From assembly GCA_020344755.1 (NCBI GenBank), contig CP070829.1, positions 1,108,771 through 1,156,597 of the forward strand: a stretch of DNA of 47,827 bases. Direction: 5' to 3'. Made by a program: the position numbers and the translations under genes. Source of the stretch: Gemmatimonadales bacterium. GTDB taxonomy: Bacteria; Gemmatimonadota; Gemmatimonadetes; Longimicrobiales; Gaopeijiaceae. This document shows, piece by piece, positions 17,066 to 26,219 of the stretch (within the stretch, counting starts at the first letter, position 1; every line of letters starts with the position of its first letter). Below the pieces are notes generated by a model. The model was not told the DNA's origin, did not search any database, and saw only the letters and a list, made by a program, of their open reading frames with translations.

Positions 17066-18091
17066 TCAGTATCGCGCCAGGTATCTGGCCGCCTCTGCGA
17101 TGTCGTTCACCGAGGGCAGGAACGCATCCTCCAGGACGCCGGCATAGGGCACCGGCGCATCCATCGCCGTGACCCGCAGGATGGGCCCGTCCAGCCATTC
17201 GAAGGCCCGTTCGTTGACCCGGATCGCCACCTCGCCCGCGATCCCCCCGGTGCGCGTGTCCTCGTGCACCACCAGGAGCTTCCCGGTGCGCTGCACGCTC
17301 TCCACCACGTGATCCTCGTCCAGGGGGAGAAGGGTCCGGAGGTCCACGACCTCCAGCGAGATTCCATCCTCTTCGGCGAGCCGATCCGCAGCGTCCAGGG
17401 AGCGATGAACCATCAGGCCGTAGGTCACCACGGTCACGTCCGTTCCTTCCCTGGCGGTGCGGGCCTTCCCGATGGGGACCACGTAGTCGTCATCCGGGAG
17501 GACTTCCCGAAGGTAGGGAGCACGGTAGAGCCCCTTGTGCTCTTCGAAGATGACCGGATGCTCGTCCCGGATGGCCGCCTTGAGAAGTCCCTTGGCGTCG
17601 TACGCGGTGCTGGGATACACGATTTTCAGTCCCGGGGTGTGGAAGAAGGCCATCTCCACATTCTGGGAGTGGAACGGCCCACCACGGTTCCCGCCCCCCA
17701 CCGGCCCTCGGATCACCATCGGGAGAGATCCGGCCCCCCGATAGGCGGACGTGGCGATGTAGTTGGTCAGGACGTCGTACGCCGGGGAGATGAAGTCCAT
17801 GAACTGCATCTCCACCACGGGCCTGAGGCCCATGTGGGCTGCTCCTGCGGCGGCCCCGGTGAACCCCCCCTCGGCAATGGGGGTGTCCATGACCCGGTGG
17901 GTACCGAAGGCATCCAGGAAGCCGCGCGTAACCTTGAACGCGCCACCATAGACTCCGATGTCCTCGCCCATCAGGAACACGTCCGGGTCCCGTTCCATCT
18001 CCTCCCAGAGGGCCTCGGCAATGGCCTCGAGAAAGGTGACCGGCTCCCCCTTCCGGGTGTGCAGGACGTGTTCAGGCGGATTCGACGACAA
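17066..18091 (-). CDS. 2-oxoacid dehydrogenase E1 beta subunit
   Basis: A 341-residue transketolase-like subunit. It has the cofactor-activating Glu in FLMGEDIGVYGG, the MDTPIAEGGFTGAAAGAA segment, the conserved HSQN and the C-terminal domain ending EAARYLARY. All expected features are intact. In the alpha2beta2 enzyme the beta subunit supplies the activating Glu and the alpha subunit holds Mg-ThDP phosphate. The chosen start is TTG at 18091, with GGAGG 5 bases upstream; GTG at 18097 overlaps that site. The alpha-type gene next to it is degraded. Confidence 0.92.
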   Translation of the reverse strand: MSSNPPEHVLHTRKGEPVTFLEAIAEALWEEMERDPDVFLMGEDIGVYGGAFKVTRGFLDAFGTHRVMDTPIAEGGFTGAAAGAAHMGLRPVVEMQFMDFISPAYDVLTNYIATSAYRGAGSLPMVIRGPVGGGNRGGPFHSQNVEMAFFHTPGLKIVYPSTAYDAKGLLKAAIRDEHPVIFEEHKGLYRAPYLREVLPDDDYVVPIGKARTAREGTDVTVVTYGLMVHRSLDAADRLAEEDGISLEVVDLRTLLPLDEDHVVESVQRTGKLLVVHEDTRTGGIAGEVAIRVNERAFEWLDGPILRVTAMDAPVPYAGVLEDAFLPSVNDIAEAARYLARY

Positions 18092-18116
18092 GGTCACCTC
18101 CGGGAGGGTTCACACT

Positions 18117-19010
18117 TCATTCCGTGACCGTCGACGACGACGGCACCCGGCCGGAAAGGCCCGGGGACGGACGGACGAGGGCTGGATCGGGCTGCGGCTC
18201 CGACTCCACCTCTTCCAGCGCCCGCCGCATCTCTTCCTCGGCCGTCCCAACCACGGCAGCCAGGGCCTCGGCAGTGATGGCCTCCGCGGCAATCAGGCTC
18301 TCAGCGAGCCACTGAACCGGATCGCTGGACGGCGGGGCCACGTCCACGACCTGCAGACCGTCGCCGGCGCGGGCCGCCTCCACGGCGTTCCAGACCACCT
18401 TCTCCACAGCCCGTGGATCGGTGCCGTCCACGCGGTGCGAGCCGAAGCCGTACGCGGCGGCCCGGGCCCCCATCTCCGCCACGGGCGCATCCATGGGTCC
18501 GCCTACCGCATGATCCACCACGAGGACCATGGGCACCTCACGCACGGCAGCGAGATTCAGGCCTTCGTGCCAGTCGCCCGACGCGGACCCCGCCATGTCG
18601 TCGACCAGGAGCGCCACCCGCGCTTCACCGCGCACCCGGAAGGCGAGGGCGACGCCCGCCATGACCTCCACCAGGATCCCCGGCAGCTCCACGGGCTCCA
18701 GCAATCCAAGATCCAGGTCCGTGGGGAAGCCGCCGGGGGAGCGTCCGGCCGCCGGCGCCGTCGCGCTCCCCAGGGCCTGGCGGACGAGGACCCGGGGGTC
18801 GATCCCCAGGGTCAACGCGGCCGCCGGCGCCCCGATCCGGGCCGAGAAGACGTCGCCGGAACCATCGCGGGCCCTGTGGAGCGCCCGGGCGGCGGGAACG
18901 GCCGGGGATACCGAGACGCGTCCCCTGTCGAAAGCGCCTACCCTGGGGGCCCGGGCGGCGAGCAGATCTTCGAGGGCCCGGGCCCTCAAGAGCTCCTGGA
19001 GGAGATCCAC
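18117..19010 (-). CDS. Degenerate 2-oxoacid dehydrogenase E1 alpha-like protein
   Basis: A 297-residue protein whose framework matches E1 alpha: LLQELLRARALEDLLA, ALTLGIDPRVLV, VALAFRVRGEARVALL, then GDWHEGLNLAAVREVPMVLVVD. Aligned on that last block, the ThDP motif GDG becomes Asp138-Met139-Ala140 and the Asn-Asn end becomes His167-Ala168, so both Mg ligands are gone. The usual YR(G/D)H segment is also missing. The frame is intact, uninterrupted and in operon position, so it is a kept pseudoenzyme rather than a broken gene. The start is taken as GTG at 19010, after the secG stop; TTG at 18989 is possible. Confidence 0.75.
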   Translation of the reverse strand: MDLLQELLRARALEDLLAARAPRVGAFDRGRVSVSPAVPAARALHRARDGSGDVFSARIGAPAAALTLGIDPRVLVRQALGSATAPAAGRSPGGFPTDLDLGLLEPVELPGILVEVMAGVALAFRVRGEARVALLVDDMAGSASGDWHEGLNLAAVREVPMVLVVDHAVGGPMDAPVAEMGARAAAYGFGSHRVDGTDPRAVEKVVWNAVEAARAGDGLQVVDVAPPSSDPVQWLAESLIAAEAITAEALAAVVGTAEEEMRRALEEVESEPQPDPALVRPSPGLSGRVPSSSTVTE

Positions 19011-19030
19011 CGCACTCGCGGGGCGGGGCC

Positions 19031-19420
19031 TCAGTTCCCCTCGGTTCCGGTGTCGCCCTCGTCGCCACCCCCGGTCTCTCCGGTGGGCGCGGGAGTGGAT
19101 CCCTCCTCCGACAGGCCGGGAAGGACCGGGACCGGCTCCGCGCTCTGCGGAAGGTCGGGACGGAGGATGGACTGGGGAGCACTGGCCCGGGACGACATGA
19201 TCGAGAGCACGAGCGCCAGCACCATGAAGAGCGTCCCGGAGGTCCACGTGGCCCGCGTCAGGAGGTTCGTGGCCTGGCGGCCCCCCATGATCCCATCGGT
19301 GGGCATGGTTCCACTGCCGCCCATGGCGGCCAATCCCCCGCCCTTACCGGACTGTAGGAGAATGACGACGCCCAGGAACAGGCCGTCCAGGATCAGGATG
19401 GCGAGAAGAAAACCATACAT
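19031..19420 (-). CDS. secG: Protein-export membrane protein SecG
   Basis: A 129-residue accessory subunit of the SecYEG translocon. It has two membrane segments (LLAILILDGLFLGVVILLQ and TLFMVLALVLSIM) around the typical GKGGGLAAMGG loop. The C-terminal 45 residues are an acidic, Gly/Thr/Glu-rich extension longer than usual. The conserved pgk-tpiA-secG order supports the call. The ATG at 19420 begins the first helix. Confidence 0.93.
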   Translation of the reverse strand: MYGFLLAILILDGLFLGVVILLQSGKGGGLAAMGGSGTMPTDGIMGGRQATNLLTRATWTSGTLFMVLALVLSIMSSRASAPQSILRPDLPQSAEPVPVLPGLSEEGSTPAPTGETGGGDEGDTGTEGN

Positions 19421-19449
19421 GGTGCGCGGGGAGGAAAAGGGTCTCTCTA

Positions 19450-19481
19450 AAGCCCGTAAACGTCGCCGAAGGACCGGGCTT
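19450..19481 (-). terminator. Possible weak terminator after tpiA
   Basis: AAGCCCG (19450-19456) and CGGGCTT (19475-19481) form a 7-base stem with an 18-base loop right after the tpiA stop. On the minus strand TTTAGAG follows. The T run is poor, so partial termination at most. Confidence 0.3.
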
Positions 19482-19484
19482 CTG

Positions 19485-20228
19485 TCAACGGCGGCCCGCC
19501 TCGACGATGGCCGAGAAATCGGTGGGATCGAGGCTGGCTCCGCCCACCAGCACGCCGTCCACGCCGGGAGCATCCATGAGCTCTCGCGCATTGCCCGGCT
19601 TCACGCTCCCGCCATACAGCACGGGCACCTCAGGACCGGACCATCCGCGGGCCGCGAGCCGTTCCCGCAGGATTCCGTGCGCTTGGCTTGCATCCGCCGG
19701 CGTGGCTGTCTCGCCCGTTCCGATGGCCCAGACCGGCTCGTACGCGAGGAGCCACTCGGCGGTCCCGGGCAGCAGATCCAGGACGGCGTCCAGCTGTCGT
19801 AGGAGCACCGAAGCCAGGTCCCCCGCACGACGCTCCTCCAGCTTCTCCCCCACGCACACCACGGGAGTGAGTCCGGCCGCGGCAGCGGCGGCAGCCTTCC
19901 GCGCCACCGTAGCGTCGTCCTCACCGAAGACGTGACGTCGCTCCGAGTGGCCCACCAGGGTCAACGTGGCCCCGGCGTCCAGGGCCATGGCTGCGGAGAC
20001 CTCACCGGTGAACGCCCCGGAAGCTTCGAAGTGGATGTTCTGGACGCCCAGCTCCAAGCCTCCAGGACGGCCGGGATGCGCCACCGCAGCCGCCAGGGAC
20101 ACGGACGGAGGGAAGATCAGCACCCGGGGAACGCCCTCTCCGGTGGGCATCTCGAAGGAATCGAGGAATGCACGGGTCTCACTCGGACCGTGATTCATCT
20201 TCCAGTTTCCCGCCACCACGCGGCGCAT
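19485..20228 (-). CDS. tpiA: Triosephosphate isomerase
   Basis: A 247-residue TIM-barrel enzyme that interconverts dihydroxyacetone phosphate and glyceraldehyde 3-phosphate. Visible are GNWKMN with the active-site Lys, GHSERR with the electrophilic His, the catalytic Glu in AYEPVWAIGTG, and YGGSVKPGNA for phosphate binding. Its ATG overlaps the pgk stop (TGATG), so translation is coupled. Confidence 0.97.
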   Translation of the reverse strand: MRRVVAGNWKMNHGPSETRAFLDSFEMPTGEGVPRVLIFPPSVSLAAAVAHPGRPGGLELGVQNIHFEASGAFTGEVSAAMALDAGATLTLVGHSERRHVFGEDDATVARKAAAAAAAGLTPVVCVGEKLEERRAGDLASVLLRQLDAVLDLLPGTAEWLLAYEPVWAIGTGETATPADASQAHGILRERLAARGWSGPEVPVLYGGSVKPGNARELMDAPGVDGVLVGGASLDPTDFSAIVEAGRR

Positions 20229-21439
20229 CAGCCCTCCTCGTCCGAGAGTACGGCCACTCCGGGGAGCTCCGCCCCGGAGAGGAATTCCAGGGAGGCCCCG
20301 CCCCCCGTCGAGATGTGCGTGAGGCGACCCGAGACCCCCGCCGCCTCGGCCGCGGCTGCCGAGTCCCCACCCCCGACCACCGAGACCGCTCCCTGGTCGG
20401 TGCGGTCCGCCACGGCCCGGGCCACGGCCAGGGTCCCAGAGGCGAAGGGCTCCAGCTCGAAGACTCCCATGGGGCCGTTCCAGAGCACCGTCCGGGCCTC
20501 CTGGATGAGTTCCCGATAGAGCGACTCCGTCTCGGGGCCGATGTCACCGATGATGTCGGTGGGTGCGACCTCAGCTCGAGAAACGGCTCGGGAGGTGGCG
20601 TCTCCCGAGATGCGTTCGGACACGCGGCAGTCCACCGGCAGCACCAGGCGCTCCCCGGCCCGATCCATCAGCGCGCGGGCCATCTCGACCCGGTCGTCCT
20701 CCACGAGGGAGCCACCGACCTCCAGGCCCAGAGCCAGGAAGAAGGTGTTGGCCATGGCACCACCGATGAGCAGTCGATCCACCTGGGGAAGAAGCGCTTC
20801 CACGACGTCGATCTTCCCCGAGATCTTGGCTCCGCCCATGATGGCCAGGTAGGGGCGGTCGGGGCGGGCGAGGGCGTCACCCAGGAAGGCGAGCTCCCGC
20901 TCCAGGAGGAATCCGGCGACCGCCACGCCTCCGTTCTCCTTCACCGCCTCGGCGATTCCCGCAGTGGAGGCGTGGGCCCGGTGGGCGGTTCCGAAGGCGT
21001 CGTTGACGTACACGGACCCGTAGCTCGCGAGGCGGCGGGCCAGGGCTTCTTCGTTGGCCGTTTCTCCGGGCAGGAATCGGGTGTTCTCCAGGAGCAGCAC
21101 CTCACCGTCCCGGAGTCCGGCCACCGCCGCGTCCGCCGCGTCCCCCACCGTGTCCGGCACGAAGCGCACGGGGACCTCGAGAAGCTCCTGGAGACGGTCC
21201 GCCACCGGCGCCAGGGAGAACGTCGGGTCCACTCCCCCCTTTGGCCGTCCCAGATGGGACATGAGGATGACCGCCGAGCCGTGCGACGTCAGGTGCTCCA
21301 GGGTCGGCAGAGAGGCACGAATGCGGGTGTCATCGGTCACCACGCCGCCGGCGAGGGGGACGTTCAGATCGGCTCGGACCAACACCCTCCGACCCTTCAG
21401 CTGCTCGGGACCGAGTGTGCGGAGAAGGCGCTTGGACAT
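20228..21439 (-). CDS. pgk: Phosphoglycerate kinase
   Basis: A 403-residue two-domain kinase that makes ATP from 1,3-bisphosphoglycerate. Characteristic segments are VLVRADLNVPLAGG, MSHLGRPKGG, GGAKISGKIDVV and GGGDSAAAAEAAG with the nucleotide-binding glycines. The ATG at 21439 gives the normal length. It is coupled to tpiA downstream; upstream a terminator separates it from the TonB fusion gene, so it needs its own promoter, which I could not identify with confidence. Confidence 0.97.
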   Translation of the reverse strand: MSKRLLRTLGPEQLKGRRVLVRADLNVPLAGGVVTDDTRIRASLPTLEHLTSHGSAVILMSHLGRPKGGVDPTFSLAPVADRLQELLEVPVRFVPDTVGDAADAAVAGLRDGEVLLLENTRFLPGETANEEALARRLASYGSVYVNDAFGTAHRAHASTAGIAEAVKENGGVAVAGFLLERELAFLGDALARPDRPYLAIMGGAKISGKIDVVEALLPQVDRLLIGGAMANTFFLALGLEVGGSLVEDDRVEMARALMDRAGERLVLPVDCRVSERISGDATSRAVSRAEVAPTDIIGDIGPETESLYRELIQEARTVLWNGPMGVFELEPFASGTLAVARAVADRTDQGAVSVVGGGDSAAAAEAAGVSGRLTHISTGGGASLEFLSGAELPGVAVLSDEEG

Positions 21440-21477
21440 GGGACGGATGGGGTTGCAGGTCGACGGGCCCCGGAAGC

Positions 21478-21517
21478 TAAAAAGGGTCCCGGAGCGCCAC
21501 AACGCACTCCGGGACCC
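21478..21517 (-). terminator. Rho-independent terminator of the TonB fusion gene
   Basis: GGGTCCCGGAG pairs with CTCCGGGACCC over 11 bases with a loop of about 13, and on the minus strand TTTTT follows directly. It ends the sigma/TonB module and insulates pgk. Confidence 0.88.
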
Positions 21518-21547
21518 CAACGGACCCTCGACCGGAGGGTGGCCCGG

Positions 21548-24382
21548 TCAGAATTCCAATCGCTCCAGGGGAGCCCTCAGCGATGGGAGCCCGGTCTCCG
21601 GACCGACCCGGGCCAGGCCCGGGAGCTCTCGCACCAGGACTCGGCCGTCCTCCCGCACCACCCGCACCCGCAGCGTAAAGGGGCCCGGGCCCACATTCGA
21701 GAGGTCCAGCGTCAGGTACTCCGGGGCCGTCCCGGACCGGAGGGGGCGCCGACTCCACTCCTCACCGAACAGCTTCTGCCCCGCAGGACGGAGCTCCAGG
21801 GGAAGGACCGACCCGCGCTCGTCGGAGAGGAGCTCGGCCCGCAGCCGATAGACCTCGCCGGGGGCCAGATCGTAGATCTCCAGGAAGACGCCCGCCCAAT
21901 CGCCGGAAAGGCGTGACGGGGGTGAGGCCGGCCTGAGCCCCTGCCCCATCCGGCCCAGCTCCGGGCGCTCCACCTCGCCCGGCTCCACGAGCATGAGCTC
22001 CGACAAGCCCGCCGGCGGCGGCGAAACCGCCGTGCGCGCTCCCGCCGCCATCCCGCTGGCGGGATCGAACAGCTCCACCACCAGGTGATCGATGCCCGGC
22101 CCGGCGGGCACCAGCAGGTTCACCTCACTCTGATCCTGGGCCACGCTCCAATGCAGGGTCTCCACCGGCACCCGCGTCGCTCCCAGCAGGAACACACCCA
22201 CCTCCAGCTCGGGAGCCGACTCGGGCGTGCGGAACTCGCCAGGGATCGTGAAGTGGATCTTCACCTCCGTCGACCTCTCTCGGCTCCCACGGAACCGGGT
22301 GATCTGGGCCGGAAGCCCGTAGAGAGGACGTGCCCGGGTCCCGTACCAGTGCGGTACCGCGCCCTCGAGGTCTTCGAGGTACTCCTCGCCTTCCACGGTG
22401 AGGGCCCCGTTCTGGGAGGCGGCGGGTCGATAGAAGCTCACGTCCGGACCCACTCCGTAGTCCCAGAACTCCAAGCGCAGCCCCGGACCTGCGCCGAAGG
22501 CCCGGATCTCCTGCGGGCGGCCGTACCGGACCCAGACCCTGGATGCGTCGGCTTCCAGAGAGCCGAATCGCAGCAGCGCGTAGCCCGCTCGGGCCCAGTG
22601 TTCCACCTGCCGCTCGTTCACCGCGGTGGAGAGAATGGGGTCCAGGGCTCGCCACAGAGCCTCGGCGCTCTCCGCGCCCGATACCGGCGCCAGGAGCTCC
22701 ACGGTCCGGAAGCCCCTCACGGTGCCCGGCTCCAGCCTGTCCAGCGCCCCCTCGAACACCTCCGCGGCCTCCTCCGAGCGCCCGAGGCGGTGCAACGCCA
22801 GGGCCTCCAGGAGCCCGGCGTTGGGGTGACCCTGAGATGCCCACGCGAACCGTCGGGCTCCCTCACGGAGCTCATGCCACGCCTCGCGGTCGGCCAGGTC
22901 CAGGAGGATCTCGGTGTTGGCACCCACGTGGGCGGGGTAGGACTCCACGGCGCGCACGAAGGACTCCAGCATGGCTGAGCGCTGCCGATCCCCTTCGGCC
23001 CTCGGACGGAAGTCCTCGCCCAGGACTTCGTGGAGTGCTGTTGGGCACGAGTAGTTCCAAGTCAGGAGCGTCTCCGACGACGCGACCTCGCCGGGGCTCC
23101 CCGCCGCGCCGGCGCACCGCGCCGGAAGCAACGCCAAGGAAGGCACCTCGCCCAGATTCCGCCACCCCAACCAGTTCTCCCGGACCACGCGCCCGGACTC
23201 GTATGCGAGTTCCGCCACCAGGCGGGGTGACACCGGACGGTCCGCGGAGAGGGCGCGCTCCAGCCCCGCCTGGAAGAGCATCTGGGCATCGTTCCGCATC
23301 CCCTGCTTGCGTCGGATACGTGCCAGTGCGAGATAAGGCGCCGGGTTGCCCGGATCCCGAACCCGGGCACCTTCCAGCGCCCGGGTCGCCCGCTCCCGCC
23401 ATCGGACGGGATCGGTGCCCGAGGGCGGGTCGCCGGAAAGCAGGCCGTCCAGGGGCCCGAGGTCCTCCTCCACGGACTCCCGGTCTCCACCCAGGGCCGT
23501 ACCGAGGAGCTCCTGCGACTCCAACAGGATGGGCGCGGGGACCACGGCGGCCTCCGCCCAGGTCGTGGGAGGTTGCCACCCTTCGACCTCGGGAATCATG
23601 GGGGTCTCCAGGACCCCTGGCTCCCGAAGGCCGGCGAGCGTCGGTGACGGCTCGAACACCAGGTCGAACTCCACCCAGGTGCCCACCGGGACTCCCGACC
23701 TCATGGCGGGCCTGAACCGGAGCTCCGGCGCCGCTCGAAGCGCTGCCCGGTCCAGGTCGCTCACACCCGACCCGCGGGACATCTGGACGTGGTCCACGGA
23801 CCCGTCCTCGTTCACCCAGAGCTGAAGCCCCACCACACCCCCCACCCCTGCACGCTGCAGCTCGTCCGGGTAGTGGCGCCGTACCAGCTCCCGGTCCGCT
23901 TCCTTGTCCAGGAGCGTAGGGAACGCGGAGGCCCCGGGCCTGAACGGAGGCAGGTCCACCGGCGCATCACCCTCTCCAGCGATGTCTTCCCCCGAAACGA
24001 CCTCAACCGCCTCCGGCTCGGATTCGGAGATTGCCACTCGTTCCGGCTCCGCCGGCACCAGCGACAGCACCTCTCCGCTGGGCTCCTCGCCCCGGAAGGT
24101 CTCGAAGATGCGCTGGACCCCCTGGACGAGAGAGGCTCGTGCCGGGGGCACCAGGAGCCCCGCGAAGGCCAGGAGCGCCACGGAGGCGGCGAGGGCGTTG
24201 CGTCGCCAGCCCGTGGACACCGGTGGCCGACGCGGGAGGTTCCACTCCCGGGCCAGCTCGTTCCGCAACTCCGGCCCGAACGAGGGGCGCTCGTCCAGGA
24301 CCAGGTCGGAGAGCTCCCGGTCGAGCTCTACCAGTTCCGGCGGGAGGCCTGTCGTGGACGGGATGTCGGACTCTCTACTCAT
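21548..24382 (-). CDS. Membrane protein with TonB C-terminal domain, TPR-like region and GWxTD-like region
   Basis: A 944-residue protein. Residues 1-60 are cytoplasmic and charged, followed by one membrane helix (about 62-80). Residues about 166-246 form a TonB_C-like domain (VGLQLWVNEDGSVDHVQM, DRAALRAAPELRFRPAM). Residues about 325-560 are helical and TPR-like. Residues about 575-650 resemble the GWxTD domain (VNERQVEHWARAGYALLRFG, RVWVRYGRPQEIRAFG) but lack the GWxTD signature itself. Beta-rich repeats complete it. It is encoded 15 bases after an ECF sigma factor, so the N-terminus may act as an anti-sigma segment (inference). No known function. Confidence 0.8.
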   Translation of the reverse strand: MSRESDIPSTTGLPPELVELDRELSDLVLDERPSFGPELRNELAREWNLPRRPPVSTGWRRNALAASVALLAFAGLLVPPARASLVQGVQRIFETFRGEEPSGEVLSLVPAEPERVAISESEPEAVEVVSGEDIAGEGDAPVDLPPFRPGASAFPTLLDKEADRELVRRHYPDELQRAGVGGVVGLQLWVNEDGSVDHVQMSRGSGVSDLDRAALRAAPELRFRPAMRSGVPVGTWVEFDLVFEPSPTLAGLREPGVLETPMIPEVEGWQPPTTWAEAAVVPAPILLESQELLGTALGGDRESVEEDLGPLDGLLSGDPPSGTDPVRWRERATRALEGARVRDPGNPAPYLALARIRRKQGMRNDAQMLFQAGLERALSADRPVSPRLVAELAYESGRVVRENWLGWRNLGEVPSLALLPARCAGAAGSPGEVASSETLLTWNYSCPTALHEVLGEDFRPRAEGDRQRSAMLESFVRAVESYPAHVGANTEILLDLADREAWHELREGARRFAWASQGHPNAGLLEALALHRLGRSEEAAEVFEGALDRLEPGTVRGFRTVELLAPVSGAESAEALWRALDPILSTAVNERQVEHWARAGYALLRFGSLEADASRVWVRYGRPQEIRAFGAGPGLRLEFWDYGVGPDVSFYRPAASQNGALTVEGEEYLEDLEGAVPHWYGTRARPLYGLPAQITRFRGSRERSTEVKIHFTIPGEFRTPESAPELEVGVFLLGATRVPVETLHWSVAQDQSEVNLLVPAGPGIDHLVVELFDPASGMAAGARTAVSPPPAGLSELMLVEPGEVERPELGRMGQGLRPASPPSRLSGDWAGVFLEIYDLAPGEVYRLRAELLSDERGSVLPLELRPAGQKLFGEEWSRRPLRSGTAPEYLTLDLSNVGPGPFTLRVRVVREDGRVLVRELPGLARVGPETGLPSLRAPLERLEF

Positions 24383-24397
24383 CTATGCATCGGGCCT

Positions 24398-24997
24398 TCA
24401 GGCCTCGCTCGAATTCTGGATGGCATCCTTCAGTCGCTTGAGCGCCCTGTGAAGGCGGACTGCCACCGCGTTGTCGGAGATTCCGAGGGCCTCGGCGATC
24501 TCATGGTTTCCGAGTCCCGCGCCGTACCGGAGCGAGAGAATCTCCTGATCGGGCTTCCGCAGCGTGCTCGCTCCGTTGAGGAGCGTCTGGATTCGCTCCT
24601 CCCGGATCACCCGCTCATCCTGCGAGGGAACGTCCGAAACCAGATCCGGAGCCCGGTCGAGGGACACGTGCAGCGACCCGCGGCGACGCAGGGACCGGAG
24701 GTGGTCCGTCACCGCGTTGCGCGCAATCCGAAGGAGCCATGTGCGCGGCGAGGCGCGACCGGAATCGTACCGGTGGAACGATCGAAGCGCCTTCAGGAAC
24801 ACGTCGGAAGTCACGTCTTCCGCGACCTCTCGTGTGGCCACCCGGAAGCGCACATACCGATAGACCACCGAGCGATGCTCGTGGTACCACGCCTCGAAGT
24901 CACCCGGGAGGGCACCCTCGCGTGGAGGATGCTGCCCCAGGGTGCGCTCCGATGTCGTTGCGGTCAGCGTCGGCCTCCGGCCGCTTCCTGGACTCAT
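24398..24997 (-). CDS. ECF sigma-70 family RNA polymerase sigma factor
   Basis: A 199-residue sigma factor. Region 2 contains VAEDVTSDVFLKALRSFHRYDSGRASPRTWLLRIARNAV. Region 4 contains LRKPDQEILSLRYGAGLGNHEIAEALGISDNAVAVRLHRALKRL. The first 32 residues form a flexible extension. No classical zinc-finger anti-sigma gene follows; the next gene is the TonB/TPR fusion protein. The two are bounded by terminators on both sides and form a self-contained module lying between gap and pgk. Confidence 0.92.
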   Translation of the reverse strand: MSPGSGRRPTLTATTSERTLGQHPPREGALPGDFEAWYHEHRSVVYRYVRFRVATREVAEDVTSDVFLKALRSFHRYDSGRASPRTWLLRIARNAVTDHLRSLRRRGSLHVSLDRAPDLVSDVPSQDERVIREERIQTLLNGASTLRKPDQEILSLRYGAGLGNHEIAEALGISDNAVAVRLHRALKRLKDAIQNSSEA

Positions 24998-25004
24998 GCC
25001 ATAA

Positions 25005-25033
25005 CCTACGAGGGGACCGAACGGCGGGTTACA
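25005..25033 (-). promoter_or_regulatory. Possible autoregulated ECF promoter
   Basis: TGTAAC (25028-25033) and CGTAGG (25005-25010) on the minus strand are separated by 17 bases and would start transcription within a few bases of the sigma ATG, giving a nearly leaderless mRNA. TGTAAC followed by a CGT-type -10 is a pattern seen for several ECF groups. Confidence 0.35.
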
Positions 25034-25120
25034 GCTACGAAACCCCGCTCACTGCTGCGATTCCTGCCATGACGCACCCGGGGTCGCCCCCGATAGGGTT
25101 CCATGCCCGGCCCACCCCTG

Positions 25121-25165
25121 AAGAACGAGAGGCGCGGCAGCGGGCCCCCCGCCCACCGCCGCGCC
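25121..25165 (-). terminator. Likely terminator after gap
   Basis: GGCGCGGCAG (25131-25140) pairs with CCGCCGCGCC (25156-25165) with one mismatch. On the minus strand the stem is followed by TCTCGTTCTT. The hairpin is strong and the T run imperfect. Confidence 0.5.
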
Positions 25166-25185
25166 CCCACGACTCGACACGCGCG

Positions 25186-26205
<1,020 letters not shown>

Positions 26206-26219
26206 TCACTCCTTGATGG

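Noticed and set aside
24398..24997. A hidden zinc-finger anti-sigma factor next to the second ECF gene
   Set aside because: No HxxxCxxC pattern or short membrane protein is present. The only candidate partner is the TonB fusion protein.
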